Source: Pseudomonas zanjanensis (GTDB taxonomy: Bacteria; Pseudomonadota; Gammaproteobacteria; Pseudomonadales; Pseudomonadaceae). From it: a DNA stretch of 64,000 nt. The stretch lies in assembly GCF_014268745.2 (NCBI RefSeq), contig NZ_JABWRB020000001.1, forward strand, positions 1,860,001-1,924,000, written 5' to 3'. The notes under the pieces were generated by a model. It saw only the letters and a list, made by a program, of their open reading frames with translations. It made no database searches and was not told the DNA's origin. Shown here in pieces: positions 32,837 to 43,621 of the stretch. Both the position numbers and the translations under genes were made by a program. Numbering within the stretch: position 1 is the first letter of the stretch; each line of letters opens with the position of its first letter.

Positions 32837-34462
32837 TCAGAAGATGTAGTCCGTGGTCAGGAAGTTGGAATCGCGCTCACGGATGATGTCGCTGATTAAC
32901 GCCTTGTTGTTTTCCTGGAACTTGGTTGCCACCAGCGTGCGAATGGAAAAGGTGCGAAGCGCATCGTGGACGGACAAGGTGCCCTCGGCCGAGTTCTTCC
33001 GGCCATTGAACGGGAACGTGTCCGGACCACGCTGGCACTGGGCGTTGATGTTGATGCGCCCGACCTGGTTGGCGAAGGTGTCCACCAGCTTGCCGACTTG
33101 TGCCGGGTTGGTGCCGAAGATACTCAGCTGCTGGCCAAAATCGGACTCCAGCACGTAATCGACCACGGTATTGAGGTCGCGGTACGGCACGATGGGCACG
33201 ACCGGGCCGAACTGTTCTTCGTGGTAGACCCGCATCGCCGTGTTCACCGGGTACAGCACCGCCGGATAGAAAAACGAGCTTCGCGATTCGCCACCGTGGG
33301 CATTCTTCACTTCGGCACCTTTGGCAACCGCATCGGCGACCAGCGCATGCAGGTAATCGACCTTGCCCGCTTCGGGCAATGGCGTCAGCGCCACACCGTC
33401 TTCCCAGGGCATGCCGGGTTTGAGGCTGGCGAGCTTGGCGTTGAATTTCTCGATGAATGCGGGTGCCACGTCCTCATGGACAAACAGGATTTTCAGCGCC
33501 GTGCAGCGCTGGCCGTTGAAGGACAACGATCCAGTCAACGCCTCGCTGACGGCGTTGTCCAGGTCCACGTCCGGCAGCACCAGCCCCGGGTTCTTCGCAT
33601 CCAGCCCCAGGGCGGCGCGTAGGCGGTGCGGACGCGGGTGGAGTTTCTTCAGGTCACTGGCCGCCTTGTTGGTGCCGATGAAGGCGAAGATGTCGATCTT
33701 GCCGCTGGCCATCAGCGCGCTGACGGTTTCCCGGCCGCTGCCGTAGATCACGTTGATCACGCCCGCCGGGAAGCTGTCGCGGAAGGCTTCCAGCAGGGGG
33801 CGCACCAGCAGGACGCCGAGCTTGGCTGGCTTGAACACCACGGTGTTGCCCATGATCAAGGCCGGAATCAGCGTGGTGAAGGTTTCGTTCAGCGGATAGT
33901 TGTAGGGCCCCATGCATAACGCCACGCCCAGGGGCACGCGGCGGATCTGCCCGAGGGTGTCCTGTTCCAGTTCGAAACGGCTGGAGCGACGGTCCAGTTC
34001 CTTGAGGGCGTTGATGGTGTCGACGATGTAATCGCAGGTGCGGTCGAATTCCTTCTGGGAATCCTTGAGGTTCTTGCCGATCTCCCACATCAGCAACTTG
34101 ACCACGGCCTCGCGCTGCTCGCGCATGCGCGCCAGGAAGGTTTCCACGTGGCGGATACGCTCGGCGACGCGCATCGTCGGCCACTGGCCCTGGCCGCGAT
34201 CGTAAGCCCGGACGGCGGCGTCCAGGGCCGTGAGGGCGGTCTCGGCGTCCAGCAGTGGCGTGCTGCCGAGGATCACTTGCTCATCGCCCAGCTCGCCGGT
34301 CAGGTAGACGGGGCTGCGGACGACGGCCAACGGCCCTTGCCAGGTTTTCAAGACGCCGTCGACCAGGTATTCGCGCTGCTCGACCCGGCCTTCGAGGCGG
34401 TAGGCGTCGGGGATGTCGGTGGCACTGGGGAACAGGTTGGCGAGGAAGGGGGCTGTGGTCAT
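32837..34462 (-). CDS. gapN: NADP-dependent glyceraldehyde-3-phosphate dehydrogenase (GapN-type ALDH)
   Basis: A 541-residue aldehyde dehydrogenase oxidising glyceraldehyde-3-phosphate directly to 3-phosphoglycerate with NADPH formation. The catalytic Cys320 is in SFNGQRCTA. Asn188 (MGPYNYPLNE) and the Lys in FKPAK complete the usual site. The Glu segment that usually reads ELGGKNP is LGLDAKNP (285-292), so the general-base Glu is not in its normal place. I recall LGLEAKNP in related GapN proteins. The N-terminus and the ending FSIRTLVATKFQ resemble the large-subunit GapN of pseudomonads. It is a single-gene unit with a clear upstream gap. A plain aldehyde dehydrogenase is the alternative. 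Confidence 0.82.
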   Translation of the reverse strand: MTTAPFLANLFPSATDIPDAYRLEGRVEQREYLVDGVLKTWQGPLAVVRSPVYLTGELGDEQVILGSTPLLDAETALTALDAAVRAYDRGQGQWPTMRVAERIRHVETFLARMREQREAVVKLLMWEIGKNLKDSQKEFDRTCDYIVDTINALKELDRRSSRFELEQDTLGQIRRVPLGVALCMGPYNYPLNETFTTLIPALIMGNTVVFKPAKLGVLLVRPLLEAFRDSFPAGVINVIYGSGRETVSALMASGKIDIFAFIGTNKAASDLKKLHPRPHRLRAALGLDAKNPGLVLPDVDLDNAVSEALTGSLSFNGQRCTALKILFVHEDVAPAFIEKFNAKLASLKPGMPWEDGVALTPLPEAGKVDYLHALVADAVAKGAEVKNAHGGESRSSFFYPAVLYPVNTAMRVYHEEQFGPVVPIVPYRDLNTVVDYVLESDFGQQLSIFGTNPAQVGKLVDTFANQVGRININAQCQRGPDTFPFNGRKNSAEGTLSVHDALRTFSIRTLVATKFQENNKALISDIIRERDSNFLTTDYIF

Positions 34463-34593
34463 GTCGTTACTCCATCAATGAAATGAGCCAGGGTCGGACG
34501 GTTAGCAGGGATAAAACGCTTTTAGCGTTATACGCCTTAATGGAGGTGTTTTTTAAGTGCCTTGGGGGCAGAGGGCGGAGCTGTCCTTGGACC

Positions 34594-34660
34594 GTGGCGA
34601 GGGAGCTTGCTCCCGCTGGGCTGCGCAGCAGCCCTTGTTTGCGCGCACGGGAGCAATCTC
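34594..34660. repeat. Degenerate REP pair
   Basis: Left arm GTGGCGAGGGAGCTTGCTCC at 34594. The right arm (ACGGGAGCAATCTC) is decayed. Between them lies GGGCTGCGCAGCAGCCC, an internal palindrome. Confidence 0.7.
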
Positions 34661-34692
34661 AGATCACGGAATCATCGACCACAGCGTCGAGA

Positions 34693-35607
34693 TCACCAAC
34701 GCATCCGCACCCCCATGCTGGTAATGATGCCGTTGAGGTCGTTGTCATCGACGTCGCTGCTGTAATCGGCGCTGACATACAAGCTGACCGCCGGCGTGAC
34801 CCGAGCCACCAGCCCCAGGCCGACTTCGACGGTGGAGGATTTTCGGCTGCTGCTGATCTTGTCGACCTTGTCCAGGGATACGGTACCGGCGCTCTGGACG
34901 GTGTGCCACAGGTTGGTTCGAACGTAAGGTTCCACGCCGAGACCGTTGACCTGATAGGTCCCTTTCAGCCGTGCGCCAACACGGCCACTCCAACTGCTCA
35001 GTTCATCGCCGGAGCCGCTTTCGGCGTTCGACGTGTCCAGCGTGACGCGCTGGTTGATCAGTTGCGCCTGGGGTTCGACCACCCAGTGGGTGCTGATCCC
35101 AATAGGAAAGCCGCCCTCGACCGACAACGTCATCGCATGGCCTTCGGCGGCCTGGCGCTGGCCTTGTTCGGTGCGGCTGTAGCCGTTGACCCGGCCGCCG
35201 CTGGCGCTCAGGTCGACGTGCCAGCCCGCCGGGCCGGTCAGGCTCCAATAGGCGCCGAGGCTCGAGCCTTTCAGGTTGAGGGCATCTGTGCCCGGTTCGG
35301 CCAGTGCGGGCATCACCAGCAGGCCACCGCCGGTTGAAATGATCTGGTTTTGTCCGCTGATCAGCCCCATGCGCTGGGTATGGCCGCTGTCGTTTCGTAA
35401 AGTGAACAGGGCGGGGCTCTTGCCGGAAGTCGGCTCGCTTGCAAAGTGTGCAGTATCGAGGTGGGTAGACGCTGCTCGGCCATACCAAGGCTGCGTCGTC
35501 TCCTCGGCAGGCCAGGCCTGTACCTCCATGGATGAAAGCAGCAGCAACGACGTCGAGACGGTCTGGAACGTGGTGGTGAATTCTTGCGGGCGGAGGGAAG
35601 TTTTCAT
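34693..35607 (-). CDS. Autotransporter barrel-only protein
   Basis: A 304-residue outer-membrane protein with no passenger. The start at 35607 (MKTSLRPQEF) begins a signal-like segment FQTVSTSLLLLSSMEVQAWP; upstream in-frame codons lack a site. The rest is the autotransporter beta-domain: HAMTLSVEGGFPIGISTHWV, WSGRVGARLKGTYQVNGLGV, EPYVRTNLWHT, and the final YSSDVDDNDLNGI...MGVRMRW (terminal aromatic, as in all outer-membrane barrels). It is homologous to the barrel of the next gene upstream. It is likely a duplicate that lost or never had a passenger, or an adhesin/porin-like barrel. Confidence 0.7.
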   Translation of the reverse strand: MKTSLRPQEFTTTFQTVSTSLLLLSSMEVQAWPAEETTQPWYGRAASTHLDTAHFASEPTSGKSPALFTLRNDSGHTQRMGLISGQNQIISTGGGLLVMPALAEPGTDALNLKGSSLGAYWSLTGPAGWHVDLSASGGRVNGYSRTEQGQRQAAEGHAMTLSVEGGFPIGISTHWVVEPQAQLINQRVTLDTSNAESGSGDELSSWSGRVGARLKGTYQVNGLGVEPYVRTNLWHTVQSAGTVSLDKVDKISSSRKSSTVEVGLGLVARVTPAVSLYVSADYSSDVDDNDLNGIITSMGVRMRW

Positions 35608-35820
35608 GGGGGCCTGCCTTGCAATCGCATGCGTTTCTCGCTTTTTTGGCGTCTCTCCTACCCCGAATGAGGGGCGACCGAATGGATTGGGGCAAGCCTC
35701 TGGCGGCCCGTCTCGGCGGGTTCCAGAGGCCTGCCCCTGACTGTATTTCCGGGGGTAGTACGGTGTAGTCAAGAAGACCGATGGCGGTGCGTCAAGAAAA
35801 TGAACGACGAATGGCAAGAT

Positions 35821-35849
35821 GAAATCAGCGTCAATAACACGCTGATTTC
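35821..35849 (-). terminator. Hairpin after the passenger autotransporter
   Basis: An 11-bp perfect stem (GAAATCAGCGT and ACGCTGATTTC) with a 7-base loop, 55 bases past the stop of the longer autotransporter. No T run follows on the minus strand. Confidence 0.5.
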
Positions 35850-35903
35850 AATTGGGTATTAAGGTGGTTGTTTCGGCGTCAAACCTCCGTCGCGGGCGTC
35901 TGC

Positions 35904-38363
35904 CTACCAGCTGATTCGTACACCGATATCGCCTCTGATGCTGTGTTGCTGGTTGCTGTCGAGGTTTTGGTTGTAGTCGGCAGCGGCGTATACGGCGACG
36001 GCTGGCGCCAGGCTCACGACGACGCCCACGCCCAGGTCCCCGCTGGACGCCTGTTGTTGGGTTTCGACCCGCTCGGTGTCGTCGAAGGTCACCGAGTCGG
36101 TGCCGGAAAAGGTGTGCCAGAGGTTGGCGCGCAAGTACGGTTCCACGGGCATGCCGCTCACCTGATAGCGACCCTTGAGGCGAGCGCCGAGCCGGCCGGT
36201 CCAGGCGCCGTCGGAATCGAATTCGACCTTGGAAACCCCATCGTCTTGCGTATCCAGGGAAACCTTCTGGTGGATGATCTGGGCCTGGGGTTCGAAGACC
36301 CAGTCGGAGGTCACCGCGAAGGGATAGCCGGCCTCCGCCGAAACGGTCAGGGCATGTCCGCGATTGTCGATTTTCAAGCCGCGCTCGGAACGGTTGTCGC
36401 CGTTCAGTCGCGTGCCCATCAACACGGCGTCGAAGTAGCCGCCGCTGGGATCGATGAGCGTCCAGTAGAGCCCGTAGCTGTCGCCGTCGAGTTCGATCTT
36501 GCCGGCGTGCCGGTCTTTGAAACCCAGGTTGAAGCCTTTTACATCGCCGTTCAGTTCCGTATGACCGACGAAGAAGCCGATGCGCTGGGTCTGGCCGCCA
36601 GACAGGAGCGAGCTGTACAGATCGTTGCCCACCTGGAACCCTTTGATCGACCCATCGAACTGCGGTGCCACCGTGCCGGCCCAGGTTCTATTCAGGTCCG
36701 TGCCGTAGACCCGGCCCCAGCCCGCGCCGAACGCGCCGGTTTCCGTGAGCAGGTGCTGGTCACCCTGGCGGTCATGGAAGGTGCCGAGGGCCATCAACGT
36801 CAATTGCGCCGCCGCCGGAGGCAGCACCGACCAGGTCGGCACTTCCGGGCGATACAGCCGGATGGGCGCTGCGCCAGGCACCGCGGCGGGCAAGGGCGGT
36901 AGCGTCGGCACGGGTGGCGCGCCCGGTGCGGGTGGCGTCGTGGGGATCGGGGCTGGTACCGGTCCGGCGACCACGGTGGAGCGCAGGTACCAGTTGTTTT
37001 CATTGCCGGTCACGCCGCCCTTGAACAGGCGGTAGTCGAACGCACCGGCCGAGACGGACTGCGCCAGGGAAAAGGCATTGATGTCACTGACCGCGCCGCC
37101 TTGGGCCTGGACCACTTCGATGCCGTCCTGGGTCGTTAAACCGCCTGTGCCGCCCAGGTTCGTGACCGTGATGGCGGTACTGCCGGAGAGAGTGCCGCCA
37201 TTGACTACCAGTTTGTCACTGGGCGAGTCGTCGGCGCCCAGTACCGTTTGCAGGCGCAACTGACCACTGTTGCCGACGTAGTTGCCTTGAACGGTGAGGG
37301 TATCGTTGGTGCGGGTGTTGCCCTGGGTGAGGTCCACCGTGCCGGCGTTGTTGAGCGTCGCCAGTTGGCCGGCTGTAAAAGGGGCGACGACGCCTTGGAT
37401 CGCTGTCAGCGTGCTGCCGCTTTCGATGTTGAGCGTCCCGGTGGCGGTGGCGCTGTCCCCCAGGGTCAATGTGTCGTTGAGGTCCAGTTGGGAGCCTTGG
37501 GTGAGGTTGATCGTTTCCCAGTTGAGGTAACGGGCGCCGGTGCTGGAGGTGCTGCCTGCAAAGGTCAAGACGTCCTGGCCCAACCCACCGTTCAGACTGG
37601 GCGTGGTGGCGAGCAGGGTTTCATCCAGATTGCTCAACAACGCCGTGTCGCTGCCGTCACCCATCAGGATGGCCGAGTGAATGAGGCCGCCGCTCCACTG
37701 GAACTGGTCATCGCCGGCGCTGGCCCGGACCTCGCCGAGGATTTCGCCACCGCTGACGGTGATGCTGTCGTTGCCGCCGCTGACACTGACATTGCCGCCG
37801 ATGCGTCCCGCGGAGAGGATGATGGTGTCCTGGCCGAAACCGGTCACCAGGTTGCCGAGGATATTGCCGCCGGACATATCGAAAACGTTGTCATCGAGCT
37901 TCATGTCGACCCGACCGATGGTGCCGCCGGTCATGGTGGCGATGTCGCCGTCCTCGAAGGCGCCGGCGATGGCCCCGCCAGTCATCAGGAACGTATCGAG
38001 GCCATCACCTTGGGCCAAGGACTGGATGTTGCCGCCATTCATCTCGAAGTAATCGGCTTCCGAGCCTTGCTCGACGTCACCATCGATCACGCCATTGGCG
38101 TTGATCACAATGCTGTCGACGCCGGCGTCGAAAATGACATCGCCGGTGATGACACCGCTGCCATTGGCGGGCATGGTCAGGCTGTTGTTACCCGAAAGGT
38201 CTGTCAGCCCAGGGCTGGTGCCGCTGTCGCAGACATAGGTGTCATCGCCTGCGGTGGGGGTCAGTGTGCAGGCCGCCGTGGCGGCGGGTGCGGGTAACAG
38301 TAAGGGGATCGATACCCACAAGGCGTTGAACAGCCGATTGAATCCTTTATCGTGCCGAATCAT
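35904..38363 (-). CDS. Autotransporter with passenger and C-terminal barrel
   Basis: An 819-residue type V secreted protein. Signal peptide about 1-31 (LLLPAPAATAA). The passenger (about 32-470) is a run of short Asp/Gly/Asn units, for example GDDTYVCDSG, MNGGNIQSLAQGDGLD, GGNVSVSGGNDSITVSGG, FQWSGGLIHSA, which looks like a beta-helix. A Pro-rich linker PAPIPTTPPAPGAPPVPTLP (about 480-505) precedes the barrel (about 540-819), ending in IGVRISW with a terminal aromatic. Motifs of adhesins or proteases are not seen (no obvious catalytic triad). The next gene downstream is a barrel-only relative, the same strand. Confidence 0.85.
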   Translation of the reverse strand: MIRHDKGFNRLFNALWVSIPLLLPAPAATAACTLTPTAGDDTYVCDSGTSPGLTDLSGNNSLTMPANGSGVITGDVIFDAGVDSIVINANGVIDGDVEQGSEADYFEMNGGNIQSLAQGDGLDTFLMTGGAIAGAFEDGDIATMTGGTIGRVDMKLDDNVFDMSGGNILGNLVTGFGQDTIILSAGRIGGNVSVSGGNDSITVSGGEILGEVRASAGDDQFQWSGGLIHSAILMGDGSDTALLSNLDETLLATTPSLNGGLGQDVLTFAGSTSSTGARYLNWETINLTQGSQLDLNDTLTLGDSATATGTLNIESGSTLTAIQGVVAPFTAGQLATLNNAGTVDLTQGNTRTNDTLTVQGNYVGNSGQLRLQTVLGADDSPSDKLVVNGGTLSGSTAITVTNLGGTGGLTTQDGIEVVQAQGGAVSDINAFSLAQSVSAGAFDYRLFKGGVTGNENNWYLRSTVVAGPVPAPIPTTPPAPGAPPVPTLPPLPAAVPGAAPIRLYRPEVPTWSVLPPAAAQLTLMALGTFHDRQGDQHLLTETGAFGAGWGRVYGTDLNRTWAGTVAPQFDGSIKGFQVGNDLYSSLLSGGQTQRIGFFVGHTELNGDVKGFNLGFKDRHAGKIELDGDSYGLYWTLIDPSGGYFDAVLMGTRLNGDNRSERGLKIDNRGHALTVSAEAGYPFAVTSDWVFEPQAQIIHQKVSLDTQDDGVSKVEFDSDGAWTGRLGARLKGRYQVSGMPVEPYLRANLWHTFSGTDSVTFDDTERVETQQQASSGDLGVGVVVSLAPAVAVYAAADYNQNLDSNQQHSIRGDIGVRISW

Positions 38364-38543
38364 GTGCTTTCCCTCTGCATCGGCATCCCCATGGACACCG
38401 GTTTCAGCATCGGTTGCGCAACAGATGGCACACAGGGCCTGGCAACGCTCGCTGTATGGAATGGCACCCTAGCAACGAATAAAGGCCGTCGCTACTGTCA
38501 GAACTTACAGGTCAATGCGCAGAAAGCGGAGGGAGAGCCCGTT

Positions 38544-39344
38544 CTACAAGTGCACTTCCACCGAAAGGGGCAGGTGATCGCTCAGGTGGGTCCAGGGTTT
38601 ATTGCCCAGTATTTGCGGGGAATGGCTGGTGGCGTTGCGCAGGTAGACGCGGTCCAGGCGCAACAGCGGGAAGCGAGCCGGGTAAGTCCTGGCAGGGCGG
38701 CCGAGGTGGTGCTCGAAGGCTTCGTGCAGGTAACCACGGCGGGCGAGGGCGAGGTTGCCGCGCAGTTGCCAGTCGTTGAAGTCGCCGGCGATGATCACCG
38801 GCGCATTCTCTGGCAGTGAGTCGAGCAGTTGGCAGAGCAGTTTGAGTTGCAATTGGCGATGGCTTTCCAACAGGCTCAAATGCACACAGATGCCATGGAC
38901 CTCGGCGTGGCCCGGCACATCCAGCACGCAATGCAATAACCCGCGCCGCTCCGGGCCGGTGATGGACACGTCGAGATTGCGGAACTGGCGGATCGGGTAT
39001 TTGGAGAGCAGGGCGTTGCCATGATGGCCATCGGGATAGACCGCATTACGGCCGTAGGCGAAGTCGCTCCACATGCTGTCGGCGAGGAATTCGTACTGGG
39101 ATGTCTGGGGCCAGTTGTCGTAGCGTGACGCGTGGCGGTCATGTTCGCCCAGTACCTCTTGCAGGAACACCAGGTCGGCACCGGTACTGCGCACCGCTTC
39201 GCGCAATTCGGGCAGGATGAAGCGCCGGTTGAGGGCGGTGAAGCCCTTGTGGGTGTTGACCGTCAGGACCCGCAGCCGATGAACCGTCGCAGGCGCGTCC
39301 GATGGCATGGGTTCGACGGCTCGCCAATCGGGGTCTTGAGTCAC
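38544..39344 (-). CDS. Endonuclease/exonuclease/phosphatase family protein
   Basis: A 266-residue metal-dependent hydrolase of the EEP fold. Motifs: RVLTVNTHKG (N), DLVFLQEV (metal-binding Glu), GICVHLSL (His), VIIAGDFNDW (GDFN), DRVYLRN, and the C-terminal HLSDHLPLSVEV (SDH). These match an intact active site. The start is GTG 39344, favoured by AGGAG six bases upstream; the ATG at 39308 has none. Close relatives sit beside cardiolipin-synthase-like genes in other bacteria; none is here. Substrate unknown (nucleic acid, phospholipid or inositol phosphate). Confidence 0.85.
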   Translation of the reverse strand: MTQDPDWRAVEPMPSDAPATVHRLRVLTVNTHKGFTALNRRFILPELREAVRSTGADLVFLQEVLGEHDRHASRYDNWPQTSQYEFLADSMWSDFAYGRNAVYPDGHHGNALLSKYPIRQFRNLDVSITGPERRGLLHCVLDVPGHAEVHGICVHLSLLESHRQLQLKLLCQLLDSLPENAPVIIAGDFNDWQLRGNLALARRGYLHEAFEHHLGRPARTYPARFPLLRLDRVYLRNATSHSPQILGNKPWTHLSDHLPLSVEVHL

Positions 39345-39430
39345 GTTCGCTCCTGAATCAGACGTACTTGTTCATGCGACTGACCCAAGGCACCGGCAGT
39401 TCCGGATTTTTCATCGCCTTGCTGATCGCC

Positions 39431-39455
39431 ATCGCGAGCAAGCTCGCTCCCACAC
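39431..39455. repeat. Single REP arm
   Basis: One arm, CGCGAGCAAGCTCGCTCCCA, in the gene-free stretch 39345-39847. The stretch also holds the two REP features that follow and no gene I can support. Confidence 0.7.
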
Positions 39456-39544
39456 GGAAATTGACGGTGGACAGAAACCTTGTGGCCACTCGAGAACCCA
39501 GTGGGAGGGCCATAGGGTTTTGTAGCCTCAACCAAACTGCTTTT

Positions 39545-39672
39545 GTGGCGAGGGAGCTTGCTCCCGTTGGGCTGAAGCAGCCCAAAAACCAAGCACCGCG
39601 TAGCGTCAGGTAGATCGCATGCAGATTATTGGGGCCGCTTCGCGCCCCAGCGGGAGCAAGCTCCCTCGCCAC
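39545..39672. repeat. REP pair
   Basis: Arms GTGGCGAGGGAGCTTGCTCC (39545) and GGAGCAAGCTCCCTCGCCAC (to 39672), around a spacer with GGGCTGAAGCAGCCC and GGGGCCGCTTCGCGCCCC. Confidence 0.88.
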
Positions 39673-39715
39673 GGGGTTGAGTGCTCGGCATCAGGTCTGA
39701 AAACACCCGAGAACC

Positions 39716-39818
39716 CCTGTGGGATCCGAGCTGAACCCGGCTCCCACAGGGACTGGTGGCGCACGCAAATATTGCATATCTGCACAGACCCAATGTGGGA
39801 GCGAGCCTGCTCGCGAAA
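39716..39818. repeat. Degenerate REP arms
   Basis: CTGTGGGATCCGAGCTGAAC...CGGCTCCCACAG (39716-39750) and TGTGGGAGCGAGCCTGCTCG (about 39794-39813) are partial REP arms of the GGGAGCGAGC kind, upstream of the PIG-L stop. Confidence 0.6.
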
Positions 39819-39847
39819 GCGGTGGGCCTGCTTTCACAAAGGTGTGT

Positions 39848-40621
39848 TCAGATAAAGACAATCTCATACGGCAAACCCATCCGGTCAAGGATGACCCTGG
39901 GCAACAGTGGGGCGATGCCGCTCGCCGGTTCGCCGCTGAGTTGGCTGACGTAGGCGTGCATGGCATGACGCTTGCGGGCCGTGGTCCAGACGTCGAGGCG
40001 CAGCTTGCGAGCCCGGTGCCAGGGGATTTTATTCTGCTCGCGGACCGGCCAGTGCCAGGCCCACACCGGCAGTTCGTTGAACGCCACCCCGATCCTGTCG
40101 GCGGCCAAGGCTCCGGCGCGTCCCACGGTGTCGTGGTCGCTGTCACCGTCCTGGCGCCAGGTGCTGAACACCACGTCGCCGGGGCGAAGGTGTCGTGCAA
40201 TGAAGGTGGCCAGTTCAGCTTCGTGTTCCACGAGGTCTTTTTCCGGAAAACCGCCGCGCACCCATTGCAGGCCATGGGCGTCGATGCCCAGGCGGTGCAG
40301 GGCGTCGACGCTTTCCTGGGGATGAGGGCGGTGCGTACGCAGGCGCTCGTCGGTCCACAACGGTGAGCCGGGGTGGGCCAGGGCGCCATCGGTGACCGAA
40401 ACCAGCAACATGGGCTGTTCGAGGTTGCTCAGCAATTGCAGCAAGCCGCCACAGGCCCCTACCTCATCGCCCGGGTGCGGGGCGAGAATGACGGCGCGGG
40501 CACCGGCGGGAATGAGCGTCTGGGTACTGATGATCGGAATATCGGCCAGTTGCGCAGCACTGTTCCAGATTTGCGGGTGCTGCCGGCCAGGCAGGCGAGA
40601 GGCGGGCTTCATAAGCGACAT
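39848..40621 (-). CDS. PIG-L/LmbE family deacetylase, altered HPGDE motif
   Basis: A 257-residue zinc deacetylase-fold protein. The family motif HPDDE reads HPGDE here (His49, Pro50, Gly51, Asp52, Glu53). In MshB and related enzymes the first Asp is the general base and His plus the second Asp bind zinc, so the ligands remain but the base is missing. The later zinc His is kept (DSDHD, His163). It may be a low-activity or diverged member. The ribosome site AAGGATG lies 6-12 bases before ATG 40621; Met4 (40612) is an alternative start. It is not followed by a glycosyltransferase cluster. Confidence 0.78.
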   Translation of the reverse strand: MSLMKPASRLPGRQHPQIWNSAAQLADIPIISTQTLIPAGARAVILAPHPGDEVGACGGLLQLLSNLEQPMLLVSVTDGALAHPGSPLWTDERLRTHRPHPQESVDALHRLGIDAHGLQWVRGGFPEKDLVEHEAELATFIARHLRPGDVVFSTWRQDGDSDHDTVGRAGALAADRIGVAFNELPVWAWHWPVREQNKIPWHRARKLRLDVWTTARKRHAMHAYVSQLSGEPASGIAPLLPRVILDRMGLPYEIVFI

Positions 40622-40815
40622 CCTTGTGGGTGTTCAATCTTTCAGTCATGCACCGGGCCTACTGTCCGGTGGCACCGATGTGGGCATGGCTGCGATTCGC
40701 GGCGCTCCGAATCCTGGAGACTACCGCAGGAGAAGTATTGACCATGTCAGCCCATTCGTCTCGTGACATGTGTATCTGAACTGCTTTTTTTTCGGCTAAC
40801 TGGACGGTTTGGATG

Positions 40816-40835
40816 GAAAAACCGCATCCTTGCGG
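40816..40835 (-). terminator. Terminator after glgX
   Basis: On the minus strand CCGCA-AGGA-TGCGG forms a 5-bp GC stem, directly followed by TTTTT, 26 bases past the glgX stop. It closes the glycogen/trehalose operon. Confidence 0.65.
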
Positions 40836-40860
40836 CCCCATTGGGTTAACTGCGAATCGT

Positions 40861-43020
<2,160 letters not shown>

Positions 43021-43138
43021 AGTTGCTCCTGCAAAAAACAGACAGATACAGCGATGCGATTCATTACAGCGGGGTAGGTTCCACCCTTCACCTGTGGCGA
43101 GGGGTTTATCCCGTTATATGGGACAAAGTGGCTACTCT

Positions 43139-43221
43139 GTGGGAGCAAGGCTTGCCCGCGATCAAGCAACGCGTTCCTTCAGGCATACGGGTGCCTGTTT
43201 CGCGAGCAAGCTTTGCTCCCA
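43139..43221. repeat. REP pair between DUF2934 gene and glgX
   Basis: GTGGGAGCAAGGCTTGCCCG (about 43139) and CGCGAGCAAGCTTTGCTCCC (to 43221) pair around about 45 bases. It sits inside the operon and could alter the stability of the 3' part. Confidence 0.85.
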
Positions 43222-43247
43222 CCCAGCGAGGAGACCGATAGGACGAA

Positions 43248-43601
43248 TCAAACCGCCGGCGGCTTGCGCGGTGCCCGCGGCTTCTTGTCAGCGGCTTTAT
43301 TGACCGGTGGCACTGTCGCTGCAGTCGCCGCGGAAGGCTTGGCCGCTGGCTTGACCTTGGGCGTGGTGTTCTTCGCGGCAGTCTTGGCCGTGGTGCTCTT
43401 GGCGGTAGCAGGTTTGGCTCCGTCGGTCTTGCTGGCCGCCGCTTTGCTCGCGGCCTTGGGTGGCTTGCTCGGCGCCAGCGCTTCGGCTTCGGCGAGCTTG
43501 CGCGCCATCTCCCAGTGGCGTTTTTCCTGCCCGGTGGGCTTACCCTCGGACTCCCAGATCTGATAGGCGAATTCACGAATGCGTTTATCGTCGGTACTCA
43601 T
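43248..43601 (-). CDS. DUF2934 protein with Ala/Lys/Pro-rich tail
   Basis: A 117-residue cytoplasmic protein. The first 40 residues (RIREFAYQIWESEGKPTGQE...HWEMARKL) match DUF2934, a short helical domain of unknown function often near glycogen/trehalose genes. Residues 44-117 are a low-complexity, basic Ala/Lys/Pro/Thr region reminiscent of histone-H1-like tails. ATG 43601 follows AGGAG, 20 bases after the treY stop, so it is co-transcribed with treY. Possible roles: regulatory subunit or nucleic-acid binder; both are inference. Confidence 0.85.
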   Translation of the reverse strand: MSTDDKRIREFAYQIWESEGKPTGQEKRHWEMARKLAEAEALAPSKPPKAASKAAASKTDGAKPATAKSTTAKTAAKNTTPKVKPAAKPSAATAATVPPVNKAADKKPRAPRKPPAV

Positions 43602-43621
43602 CGCAGTGCTCCTGATTCAAC

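Noticed and set aside
34693-35607. The short barrel gene as a frameshifted part of the longer autotransporter
   Set aside because: It has its own signal-like start, a separate 296-base gap with a hairpin, and its own full barrel ending in an aromatic residue. It is a separate gene.
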